Shown here: piece by piece, positions 42,326 to 51,445 of the stretch
Layout: each line of letters opens with the position of its first letter
Position numbering within the stretch: the first letter of the stretch is position 1
Assembly: GCA_964023205.1 (NCBI GenBank)
Contig: OZ026848.1
Span: 2,408,501 to 2,472,500 of the forward strand
Length of the DNA: 64,000 nt
Direction of reading: 5' to 3'
Source: Lutraria lutraria
Taxonomy: Eukaryota > Mollusca > Bivalvia > Venerida > Mactridae
Notes under the pieces: model-generated
The model's input: the letters and a program-made list of their open reading frames with translations, nothing else
The model's database searches: none
What the model was told of the DNA's origin: nothing
Position numbers and translations under genes: made by a program

Positions 42326-43260
42326 CAGTCGGTCTGCGGTTCCCACGGCTTATACCAAAAAACAATTTGTTGGTTTGTTGTTACTCAGAGGTGTAGTAAA
42401 GAGGGAAATGTAATTTTCTTTGTTTGAACTTAGGTGAATTAGACAAAAATTTATTTCCCTTGGTAAGATTTCTCTGTTAGGTGTCGCTAATGTATAAGCA
42501 TGAAATTTGAGTAAGTAAAAGTAAGTTTTGGTGCTAAATAGTCATTCAGCTCAGGGGAATAACGACGGTAGACGTTGTTTTCTTTAAAAAACACAATATT
42601 TACAACAGTCGAATATTGTAACGAAATGAAGTTTAACAGATACTATTTTAAAGGGCGGAGTTATTGTTATGTATGTATTATCTATCACATATCAGTCATT
42701 GATGAATATTTAAATGTGTATCAAGTTTAGATGTTTATAGCTAAATTCATTCATTTATGCCTATAGATGTCATGAAATGTACTAGTTATGATATTGTATT
42801 ATGAACATTCATATTTTCTTAATGCAATGTTTTGTAGTCAATCATACATGAATTTGTATCAGGAATGAGGCCCAACATTTGGCGACAGACAATTGACATA
42901 TGGGCACAGAATCCAGAGTACAAATCTCTGGTTTTTACTAGAAGAGTCTGATCGCATACTGATAAATAAGAAACATTTCTTTATAAATGTGTATAAAGTT
43001 TGAAAGTTTATAACTAAACATGTTATTGTGTCATGATATATAGTGTAATTATAAACAAATGTAATTCGAGGGTTCAGCGCAACAGTGTCATAACTCATAT
43101 TGAAAGAAGAACAAGTTACGACAGTGTTGCGCTGAGCCCTCGGTATGTGGATTGAGATGAAAATATTATATACAGTCGGTCTGTGGTTCTCACGGCTTAT
43201 ACCAAAAAACATTTGTTAGTTTGTTGTTTTTCATGTTCTAACGGTGTAGTAAAGAGGGAA
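42326..43260 (+). repeat. Pair of about 85-bp direct repeats flanking 765 bp
   Basis: CAGTCGGTCTGCGGTTCCCA starts at 42326 and its near copy CAGTCGGTCTGTGGTTCTCA at 43173. Both run through CGGCTTATACCAAAAAACA and end at GTGTAGTAAAGAGGGAA (42407 and 43260). A second pair of related stretches lies between them (AAATGTGTATCAAGTTTAGA near 42712, AAATGTGTATAAAGTTTGAA near 42986). They sit between the recombinase C-terminus and the reverse transcriptase, where split direct repeats of a tyrosine-recombinase element could lie. Confidence 0.7.
43067..43142. repeat. Imperfect palindromic module, second copy
   Basis: TCGAGGGTTCAGCGCAACAG at the left and TGTTGCGCTGAGCCCTCGG at the right form a stem with a few mismatches. 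The whole module is close to the reverse complement of 26811-26886. Confidence 0.85.
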
Positions 43261-43349
43261 TAAGAAAATTGTATAAGCTCTGAAGAGAGCAAGAAAGTCA
43301 GCAATAATGAAGCTGCAACAAGGCAAAGGTAAGCTCTTTGTCCAATGAG

Positions 43350-43676
43350 TTGCCTTTGGGACGTTTGAAATGCAATGTTGAAGCATGGAATCAAATCAAT
43401 GTTGATAACTATATATATCTTAGAACTGATAGAAAATGGTTGCCTTTGATATCTTAACCAGAACAATCAGGATTTAGAAATAATATGTCAGCAAGACACA
43501 ATGAAGAATTTGTAAAGAAAGATAAATTGTTGTCAAAAAATGTTGTGTCCAAGGTATCAGAAATAACAGTGTTCAAACCTTTAACAGTAGCTTATAACAG
43601 AGTAGGGAAAACAAAAATGGTTTTGGATTGTAGGCATATCAATTCACACTTAACATTTATTCAAAATAAAATTTGA
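43350..43676 (+). pseudogene. Reverse transcriptase N-terminal relic (DIRS/Ngaro-like)
   Basis: One frame with a single stop (TAA 43455). It reads LGRLKCNVEAWNQI..., then after the stop NEEFVKKDKLLSK, FKPLTVAYNR, GKTKMVLDCRHINSHL. Tyrosine-recombinase retroelement RTs begin with a conserved RL...W...I segment followed by NPLSVA...GK.RLILDLRHVN, and this relic matches in order. The frame stops at 43676; an inverted-repeat insertion follows at 43700. Polymerase activity is not possible as it stands. Confidence 0.72.
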
Positions 43677-43699
43677 GGGCATTAATACTGTGAAACAAA

Positions 43700-43889
43700 G
43701 CCATCCTTAAAAAATATTTTTGTTTGCTGTAACCCTGTCTACTTGCCCATATCCAACTTTTTTGGGGCCTCACAGGACTTTTTCTTTTTTTTGGATAAAA
43801 ATAGAATTCTAACATGTATTTTGGGTTAAATCTAAAAACTGAATTTTCTGGGTCGGGCTACAGCAACCAAACATTTTTTCAAGGATGGC
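43700..43889. mobile_element. 190-bp inverted-repeat insertion
   Basis: GCCATCCTTAAAAAATATTT with TTGTTTGCTGTAACCC at the left is mirrored by GGGCTACAGCAACC with AAACATTTTTTCAAGGATGGC at the right. T-rich noncoding interior. It lies immediately after the reverse transcriptase relic and probably inserted into it. Confidence 0.65.
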
Positions 43890-44268
43890 CCAAATGTTTC
43901 ATTTTTGTATTCAATTTAAAGAGTGCTAATCATCATAATTTTATTGATATAAGTAAACACAATAGACATATCTAGTTTCTAATGGCCAACAGAGAACGGA
44001 AACAAGTATAATTATTGTATTTAATTTTTTACCCTTTGGACTAGCAACTAGGCTAAAAAACATCACAATAGATAATCATACCCCCACAATTGATTGTCAA
44101 TCGATGGTACAATTGGTTTACACAATTTCTTTTATGACTATTCTTTCCTTTAAGGTTCAAGCCATTACAATAATGACCAGATTCTTTCTCCAAGATTGAA
44201 GTAAGATTAACTTTTTAAATCCCAATAAAGATGTGAACATTAAAAACAAGTTTATGACAAATTTTATA
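43890..44268. other. Noncoding remains between insertions
   Basis: AT-rich DNA with no coding frame I can assign. Probably eroded retroelement body or unrelated filler. Confidence 0.4.
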
Positions 44269-44270
44269 TA

Positions 44271-45174
44271 CAGTAAAACCCTGATTATTCGAATGTCATT
44301 GGGCCCTGAAAAATCATTCGGATAATCCATGGTTTCGAATAATCCATTTCAGTATGATCTAATAGTTGGAACCGATAAATCCCATACTGTCCGTATATTG
44401 CAAGGGAGTTAACTCTTGTATGCAAATATGATGTTACTTGAGTTATAATAAGAATAAAATAAAATGTATAACAAACACTTAATATTTATCCTTTTTTATG
44501 AATTTATATGAGTTAACAAATGCAACAATAATTCTTGTTAAAAAAATACCCGCGCATTTATGGATTATGCAGAACACAATCTGACACAATAATATGTCAT
44601 TCTCACTTCACTTACTAATGATCGACTAGGCATCCCTATCGTCACATTCTAAAACAATTACAGAATCTAAGACGTAATGTTTTGAACATTTTTTCACTAC
44701 CTCATCATATTCTAGTTAGATTTGAATAATTGTGTTCGAATCAGGTTTTAAATTTTGAATGACTCTGAGATGCAAATAATTTCATACTGATCACCAGGTA
44801 CGTACGTGTATTAACTTATTATACCCGAGATCATTAGTATCGTAACAAACAATAGGGTCAACTTAACGATAATTAAACTGTTAACACGCTTCGTGTATGA
44901 ATTGATGTTACACATTGTTTGTCACACGACATTTGATTCTCAATCGGCCATTGTTATCGACGATTTTCGAATAATAGGTGTGAAAATACGCGCATTTGTA
45001 ACTTTAGGGACCAAATAATGTATTCAGATTACACCAGTTATTTGTAAAATCTGATTTGTATAACCGGGGTTCGTTGTAGTTGAAATATATAGAGACGTAA
45101 TCGGGTCTGTAGATTTTATTCGGATAATATTGGGTATTCGGATAATCAGTGTTCGGATAATCGAGGTTTTACTG
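44271..45174. mobile_element. 904-bp pogo/Tigger-like MITE with TA duplication
   Basis: It starts CAGTAAAACCCTGATTATTC and ends CGGATAATCGAGGTTTTACTG, inverted copies of each other with few mismatches. TA flanks both sides (44269-44270, 45175-45176), as in Tc1/mariner-pogo elements. Further ATTCGGATAAT words lie inside both ends. No transposase frame. Confidence 0.85.
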
Positions 45175-45353
45175 TACTTAATAATAAATCCAAATGTGTT
45201 GACAAGTTGACATTTGCTTGTTTTTTTTCCTGGACTTATAGTTAGCAACCCCAGGATCACTTAGTCAGAACACTTAAACAATAGATTGTTGAAAAAAGCC
45301 ATCAATTGTCACCAATTGTGGAGTAGTCCGATTTAAGTTATCAACTAGCAACA

Positions 45354-45458
45354 GCAGGGCATACTTTTACCAAAGTTGTTAGAATGATATGTGATAAAGC
45401 ATTGGCTTCGTTAGGTCATAAAGTCATAACATTTCTCAATGACAGTATTGGAGGGTAG
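45354..45458 (+). pseudogene. Reverse transcriptase catalytic-motif relic
   Basis: Frame reads AGHTFTKVVRMICDKAL, then HKVITFLNDSIGG and stop (TAG 45456). In DIRS-type RTs the pattern is AG..FTKVLRPLVK...VVYLDDGI. The catalytic Y/F-LDD has become FLND, losing one aspartate, so the polymerase site is dead. It is in line with the relic at 43350-43676, separated by two insertions. Confidence 0.65.
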
Positions 45459-46282
45459 CTCAGAATTGGAAAATCTGTAACAAGGTATAAAACTATGCCA
45501 TGAAATGTTTTTAATTTTAATGAATAATTTCATATTGTTGTATAAAAATTACTTTCTGTTAAGTTTCTTTATAATTATAATGTTATTGCTAGCCACACAA
45601 AAATGTAATGTTTGTTCTAAGTTCTGTGTGTTAATCAATTAGTTTTTCACACCAATCAATTTTACATATTTCAAATTCTAACTTTAAGATATGTTTAAAA
45701 TTTATCACCTTAGATTAGATAATTAGTTTTAAGCTTTATCAAAGCAGACTTAGGTCAATCTGCCATATGGCTTCAATGAGTTATTATAAGTTATCAATTA
45801 AGTATTTCCTGCCAATATGTTTTAATTCTGTAATTCTATTGGTGAAATTTTATAAAGTGTCCAGCCCCTTTTCTCTTTGATTATTTTGTTATTTATTATT
45901 AAGTTAGTCTTTACTAGGTCTTCGGAGAGTCTACACTAAGTTTTCAATTAAGTAACATCTGGATTTATTAAACTAGTCTTCGCTTAGTCTTCAAACAAGT
46001 TAAATCTGAATTTTATGTCATCTGGTTTCTCAACTTATATCTTTTGGAACTGAATATTATAAACGTTTGTTATGAATGAATAAAGATAATGAAAATACTA
46101 AATGGGACTAGTTGTATAATTGATTCCAAGACGTACACATTTGGTACCCTTATATTCAAGAGGTACCAACAACAAAGACACTGTTCAGCCGAGGTGTTGG
46201 ATACAATTGGGGCGGTCGGCAGAAAAAGCTAATTCCCCGCCGACATATATCCAGGAGCCGACGCCTCAGCCCGGCCCTCGGT
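45459..46282. other. AT-rich DNA, no gene seen
   Basis: Repeated 'GTCTTCG..GTCT' words near 45900-46000. A GC-richer stretch from about 46190 leads into the LINE relic that follows. Confidence 0.4.
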
Positions 46283-46378
46283 CACAAATCCTTCAAATAC
46301 TTGAGGCCAAAAATATGGAATTCATTAACTATAGAAGTACAAAAATTGCAAAATCTTTACACATTTAAACAAAAATAA
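46283..46378 (+). pseudogene. LINE ORF2 extreme C-terminus relic
   Basis: Frame HKSFKYLRPKIWNSLTIEVQ and onward to TAA at 46376. The SFKYLRPKIWNSL pattern is a standard end of many CR1/Jockey-like ORF2 proteins (S[FY]RY..P[KR].WN.LP). An AATAAAG tail follows immediately. It is inserted in the same orientation as the recombinase retroelement. Confidence 0.65.
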
Positions 46379-46588
46379 AGTCTTTATTATTATAATCAAA
46401 TAAATGGTTTATTATTAGTGAGAGGATAGACAGAATAGAGGTAACAATTGATTCTGTCATTTATCAATTATTTACCAGGAATTTTTTCAGCGACCATTGT
46501 TGGTAAAATTATTTCTCCGTGTGTTAGGAAGAATGGTTTGTCAGAAAACAAGGTTTTTGCATAAATGCATTGATTCATGTAATTTGTG

Positions 46589-46660
46589 TATGTCAGTGAT
46601 GATGTTTTGAAAGAACTGCAATTTTGGCATAAAGATATACCGGTAAGCATGCTTAATAAA
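46589..46660 (+). pseudogene. RNase H linker relic (LKELQFWHKDI)
   Basis: DDVLKELQFWHKDIP corresponds to the segment before the RNase H domain of DIRS-type pol proteins (typically ...EELLFWKNNI). It is cut off at 46661 by a dispersed repeat; the RNase H resumes at 47092. Confidence 0.6.
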
Positions 46661-47060
46661 CAAGAGCTGTACATAAGACAGCATGCTCGACTATTCTCAG
46701 TGATTGATACTAAACAAACTTTTGTTAAGAAGACAATACTAATATACCTATTTAAAAAGAGCTGTCTGAGAAACAGTGTAACAGACAAAGAAATATTATC
46801 TTATTATTTGATATTTGTGCACTTATGTAGAAGGAAGCAGTTTTTATAATTTTATGGATAGAGTTATCTAACTTGTCTGTCTGATACCCCTAGACACTTA
46901 AATGAAGACAATCCCTTAAGTGGTAACTAGGATATATGCATGATGATAACTTGCACACATAACTTTCACCATATGCAACACCAACACTGATGCCGACACC
47001 GATGCCGATGCAAAGGTGATTGCAAAAGCTCTCTATATTCTTTGAATAGTCAAGCTAAAA
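46661..47060. mobile_element. Dispersed element, AAGAGCTGT family
   Basis: It begins CAAGAGCTGT and CATGCTCGACTATTCTC and ends CTTTGAATAGTCAAGCTAAA, so CTCGACTATTC and GAATAGTCAAG form inverted ends. Near its 3' part is a GATGCCGACACCGATGCCGA repeat. It splits the RNase H relic. A truncated relative lies at 29929. Confidence 0.65.
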
Positions 47061-47091
47061 AGGTAGGAGATTGAAAGATTACAGAAATGTA

Positions 47092-47163
47092 GATTTTATA
47101 ATATACTCAGATGCAAGTGCCATTGGTTACAGCAGCTATGTTAAACCAAATTGTTCCAAATAG
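47092..47163 (+). pseudogene. RNase H catalytic-motif relic
   Basis: DFIIYSDASAIGYSSYVKP then stop. The IYSDAS..G.G pattern holds the first catalytic aspartate of DIRS-type RNase H domains. It follows the LQFWHKD relic in the expected order after removing the insertion at 46661-47060. Confidence 0.65.
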
Positions 47164-47401
47164 TTTCAGGTCCAACATAATCTGGATTATGTAGGTTATG
47201 AAAACAGGGACAATGCTCCAAAGATGATTTTAAGGGTTGAGACAACAAGAAACAATGTAACATGACAATATGTGGTATGATAATCTCTGAAGATAGGTCA
47301 GTTTACATCCTCCCAGGAAGTGAATGGATTTTGTCGGAATCGACACCCCCAAAAAGGGATAGGGAAGTTTTAGTGCTCACACAACAGGAAGCATGTGCGG
47401 T

Positions 47402-47830
47402 TAAATCATTGTTCACACCCTCCTAAGTGGGTGGGTATGGGAGAGTGTTCACACAACCTCTTGTAGGTGGGGATGGGCAAGTGTTCACCCCCCATGGAAA
47501 TGGGTGGGAAGGGGTCAGCGTTCATACCCTCAGAAACTGGTGAGGTCTGGTTTGTATATACACCCCTGGAAGTGGGTGAAGTTAGTACATTGTTCACACC
47601 TCTGAAAGTGGGTGGGGATGGGCGAGTGTGTACACCCCTGGAAGTAGGTGGCAATGGGTCAGCGTTATTACCCTCAGACACTCGTGAAGTTGTGTTTGTA
47701 TTCACAGCCCTGAAAGTGGGTGAGGTTAGTTCATAGTTTACACCTCAGGAAGTAGGTAAAGTAAGGTCATGGGTTATACCTCTGAAAACGGGTGAGGGAA
47801 GATCAGTATTCATCCAAGCCTGGAAGGGTT
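47402..47830 (+). repeat. Minisatellite of about 36-40-bp units
   Basis: Around eleven imperfect units built on TTCACACC, CTGGAAGTGGGTG and GGTCAGTGTT words. Open frames on both strands (47406-47736) are by-products. It lies between RNase H relics of the retroelement. Confidence 0.85.
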
Positions 47831-48087
47831 GGAACACTGAGTCAGATACAAGACCAAAATTTTGTTAAGATGCATTTACTGAAACAACAAGGGTTGTTGA
47901 AGACGTGCCCCCTGGAAGTAGGTATGTGTAATGAAAGCGTATCATTGATAAACATGTCAGAATTAATAGCTACTTGGAAGGATGACAAGGCAAAAAAAAA
48001 CTCAACCTAGCAAGATAGAGAGGCTGTGTACAGAATATTGTTGTCTAGTCAAAATATAATCCAAAATTCTTCACAGATAACAGAAAC

Positions 48088-48978
48088 TAGGGCTGTCCCG
48101 ATATGGCAGCGTACCGGTACGTACCGGTACAGTGCTGGACGATATGCGTATCGTATCGGAAGGTCTCGTATCGGCCGTATCGCGGTTTTTTATTTTATAT
48201 TAAAAAACTCTTAGAATGTTGAACAACTGGACTAGACTTGCGAATTTACTCTCATATCATCATCGACAATTCTTACGCAACTAATATCCGGGATTCCATA
48301 CTCCATGTACAGACATTAGCAGCGTCAGTTAATGCTAGACAACGAATTCGATTCGAATATTCAGATTTTGTCAAGTAGATTATTATTGACTTGTAAATTG
48401 TATTACGCCACTATTTAATTTACATACAATACGGCAGCATTTTGGTTTGCTGGTTAATGAAACAAAGAAGCACGTATATAGTTGTCTGTAAGAAGTGTCA
48501 ACACGATGTCAAGTATAGTGGTGGGACTAGCAACCTTAGAACACGTATATCTCGTCATCATAACATCCAAGCTGAAGAGTATTACTAGTATTTTGGTATT
48601 GTTAATCAATTTGACAATCATAACCCTGATTCTTTAAACACTTGTTTATGGCTTAAAAGTACTATTCTTGATATAAGGCAATTTATGGGACAGGGATAAA
48701 AACTAATATTTCTCATAATTATTTAATTTCCACAATATCAACAAACATATATGTGAATCAAAATGAAAGTACAAGACGAATTAGTTTTACACCTTTTTAA
48801 CAGTTAATTAGGACTTTCTAATACCAAACAAATGTGCAGAGTTCCCCAAAAACACTAATATTTTAACGTTTTTCATTACTTTGAAATATTGTAATATTGT
48901 ATCGTTGATATCGCATATCGCTAGTACCGTATCGCAATACGTATCGTATCGGCTGAGATCTGTATCGGGACAGCCCTA
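48088..48978. mobile_element. 891-bp hAT element, non-autonomous, with 8-bp duplication
   Basis: It begins TAGGGCTGTCCCGATA and ends TATCGGGACAGCCCTA, perfect inverted copies. ACAGAAAC flanks it on both sides (48080-48087 and 48979-48986), the 8-bp target duplication expected of hAT. ACCGGTACGTACCGGTAC and further GTATCG words lie near the ends. The interior retains a BED zinc finger relic (48457-48588), so it derives by deletion from a transposase-coding parent. Confidence 0.9.
48457..48588 (+). pseudogene. BED-type zinc finger relic of a hAT transposase
   Basis: An open frame of 43 codons reads STYIVVCKKCQHDVKYSGG and then TSNLRTRISRHHNIQ before TAG at 48586. C-x2-C, then the SGGTSNLRTH-like helix and a HxxxxH-type end, is the signature of BED fingers at the N-terminus of hAT transposases. 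The rest of the transposase is deleted. Confidence 0.75.
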
Positions 48979-49049
48979 ACAGAAACATTACTTATATTGT
49001 CAGGTTAGGTAACAATAATGACAGATAGCATGAACTCAGTTTGAAAATA

Positions 49050-49220
49050 CAGTACAACCTCTCCAGAGCGGCCCTCTCTTGAGCAACAACCTCCCTTCAA
49101 AACAGCATGATTTTTCCCACTGCATGATTCAAGTACTAATTTAATCTCATTAGAGCAACAACCTCTCAACAATATAATTTTGATGCCCCCAAAGGGTGTT
49201 GCTTGGGAGAGGTTGCACTG
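49050..49220. mobile_element. 171-bp MITE with TA duplication
   Basis: It starts CAGTACAACCTCTCC and ends GGGAGAGGTTGCACTG. TA flanks it at 49048-49049 and 49221-49222. GAGCAACAACCTC repeats lie inside. Pogo-like by its ends. Confidence 0.85.
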
Positions 49221-49229
49221 TATATGAAT

Positions 49230-49915
49230 TTTGTGGAAAACACAATGTCAATTTGATCATTACTGGTAATTGGATTCCATGAAAAATCAACCAAAGAGCA
49301 GATTATTTTAAGTAAATGTTCAGATTGCAACGACTGGTCAATTTCAGAAAAAGTTTTCAATCAATTAAACAATGTTTGGGGTCCGCACAGTGTAGATAGA
49401 TTTGCCAATCACTATGATGCTATATGTTTGAGATTCAATTCTAGATGGTGGGTTGAAGGGACAAAAGCTTGTAAATTGATTGTTTTGATCAGAATTGGTG
49501 TGGTGTGTATAACTGGTTAGTTCCATCAGCAAAACTTGCAGCAAAATGTATTGCTAAAATGATTCATGATAAAAGCCCAGGTACAGTCAAACCTGTGTAA
49601 GCAGCCACCTCCAAATAAAGGCCACCCAGTGAATAAAGGCCTCTCTTTTAGAAAACATCATTGATTATCTAGAACAAAATTACCTTCTAATAAAGGCCAT
49701 CTGTCAATAAAGACCACATTATGTCTTTCTCTAGGTGGCCTTTGTTCACAGGTTTGACTGTACACTGATTATACCGTAATGGACTTCAACTCCATATATG
49801 CCAAAGTCAGTGAAAGATGATGGCGCATTCAAGTACTTTATAAGTGATTATAGATTATTACCTATATCAGGGGTGGTAAATCCAGGTAAAGACAATAATG
49901 ACATCTTTGGTGAAT
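49230..49915 (+). pseudogene. RNase H C-terminal region relic, split by a MITE
   Basis: Pieces in order: TGNWIP and INQRADYF; CNDWSISEKVFNQL; NNVWGPHSVDRFANHYDAI; LRFNSRWWVEGTKA; DQNWCGVYNWLVPSAKLAAK; DKSPG, then after the MITE at 49584-49760, TLIIP and FKYFISDYRLLP. This is the DDW...WGPHTVDRFA...FNSRFW...W...NNWLVPP...GTLIVP sequence of DIRS/Ngaro elements. It contains a few stops and shifts (one near 49490 where WCG follows a frame change). Excising the MITE with one TA joins SPG to TLIIP in frame. Confidence 0.78.
49584..49760. mobile_element. 177-bp MITE with TA duplication
   Basis: It starts CAGTCAAACCTGTG and ends CACAGGTTTGACTG, perfect inverted copies over 14 bp. TA flanks it at 49582-49583 and 49761-49762. 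AATAAAGGCCAC repeats lie inside. It sits in the RNase H relic. Confidence 0.9.
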
Positions 49916-50139
49916 AACCATTTGCTTTTCAAACATCATATACATGAACTAAGATACACAATGCTATCAATTGCTTTAAAACAAAACAATGAGTGGCAAA
50001 TTGTCACAAAATACGCCCGTCAAAAGGTTTGGGATACCATGAGTGGCAAATTACATATAACAATTTTTAAAAAGATAAGCAACAGTTGTCAAAAATATAA
50101 TCTGGTCATTTCCCTCTGACAAAATCATACTGAAATTCT

Positions 50140-50892
50140 CGTTCAAGGATGCAGAGTCGCATACTAGTATGTCAAATCTTTTAACAAAATTATCGGTTTT
50201 TAGATTAATGAAGGAGACTGATTATAATCATTTGGTTCAATCTGTATTTGAGAACATGCTCATGGGATTGTAGGAAATTTGATCTGAAATTTATAGTCCT
50301 TTTGGTGCTATTACAAAATAAACCCAGTTGAAGTCTGTTAAGTTTGTTGAAGATCATTAAATAATGGGTCAACTGGGTGGCCACTGCAATTTTAGTCTGT
50401 TTTCAAAGTATCAAGGGGGATAACTCAGAAGGGCTCGGGCCATTTGGCTGGTCATCAAACTTGACTGAGATCTCATGCCCATGAGTTCCACTAAGCTTGG
50501 TGAAGATCATTGATAACCCATCGAGTGGGTGTAATCGACCGTGCATTTTAAGTCAATTTTCAATGTATCAAGTGTCTGGGGCATCTCTTTGAAAGACATA
50601 TTTGTCTATGATTTTGTGATCATGTGCAGGTTTTTTCAGATTCAATGAAGATCACATCGTGATTTTTGTTAGTCAAAGTAAAACTGATGTTTACAGACAA
50701 GGAAAATATGCTTATAATGCTAAAGACGTTACTTGTGCTAGTGCAGTTGCGGTGTCAAAGAGGTATATGAGAAGTGCCGATTTTTGTTATGATTCAGATA
50801 CGTTTTTATTTCATCGAGCTTGTAGATCAGGAAGAAAATGCTTTCTGTTTAGAAAGAATAAGATATTGAGTTACACCAGCTTAGTGACTTAG
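50140..50892 (+). pseudogene. Tyrosine recombinase N-terminal/middle relic
   Basis: The downstream part (50632-50892) reads FNEDHIVIFVSQSKTDVYRQ, then DVTCASAVAVSKRYM, DSDTFLFHR and KILSYTSLVT. It matches the middle of DIRS/Ngaro recombinases (VVIFIEKSKTDQYREG...CPV..LERY...LFR...LSYT). It ends just before the segment that would carry the catalytic LRSG and tyrosine. An upstream piece at 50148-50273 (LLTKLSVFRLMKETDYN) may be the recombinase N-terminus, less certain. Between them, 50290-50620 holds dispersed repeat sequence (GGTGAAGATCATTGATAACC and a diverged copy), which replaced the region of the first catalytic arginine. Confidence 0.65.
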
Positions 50893-51151
50893 GTACTCAT
50901 ATATTAAGTTATTATGTAATCATATAAGGCGGTAATGAATTTGAATAATCTTGATACGGTCATGTGAGCAACAAACAAGTGTTTGTTTTTTGTACATAGA
51001 TAGTGAAGACTATGTTTACTTCATAGTTATTGTTGCATGCTATTAACACTGTGATTAACATAGACATTATTGACCATAATGCCTTGCGTTGGGTCATACC
51101 AGTGATTCCATCCATGCAACAAGTGAAATAGCAAAAATGTTCATCTATGTA

Positions 51152-51445
51152 CAGTGCAATACCTCTACAACAGCCACCAATGGAGAAAGACAAAAAGGTG
51201 ACTTTTGTTGAGAGAGTGAAAATAGAGTAAAAAATCAATCTGGGTTGCTAGTATACTATGCTACATTAAAAATGTTCATTTGTGTACAGTGTGATCCCTC
51301 TACAACAGCAACCAATGAAGGACAAAAAGGAGGTGACTGATGTTGAGAGAGTGAAAATAGAGTAAAGCATCAATCTTGCTAGTATACTGGCTGTAACAGG
51401 GAGGTGGCTGTAGTTCAGAGGTAACCATTCATGAAGGTTACACTG
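51152..51445. mobile_element. MITE with duplicated left half
   Basis: It starts CAGTGCAATACCTCTACAAC and ends GAAGGTTACACTG, flanked by TA (51150-51151, 51446-51447). The left part, including TACAACAGC and GTTGAGAGAGTGAAAATAGA, is repeated at 51287-51365, so a second left end lies inside. Confidence 0.6.

Noticed and set aside
47406..47736. Two antiparallel frames of about 90-100 codons
   Set aside because: Both lie in a minisatellite and consist of its translated unit.
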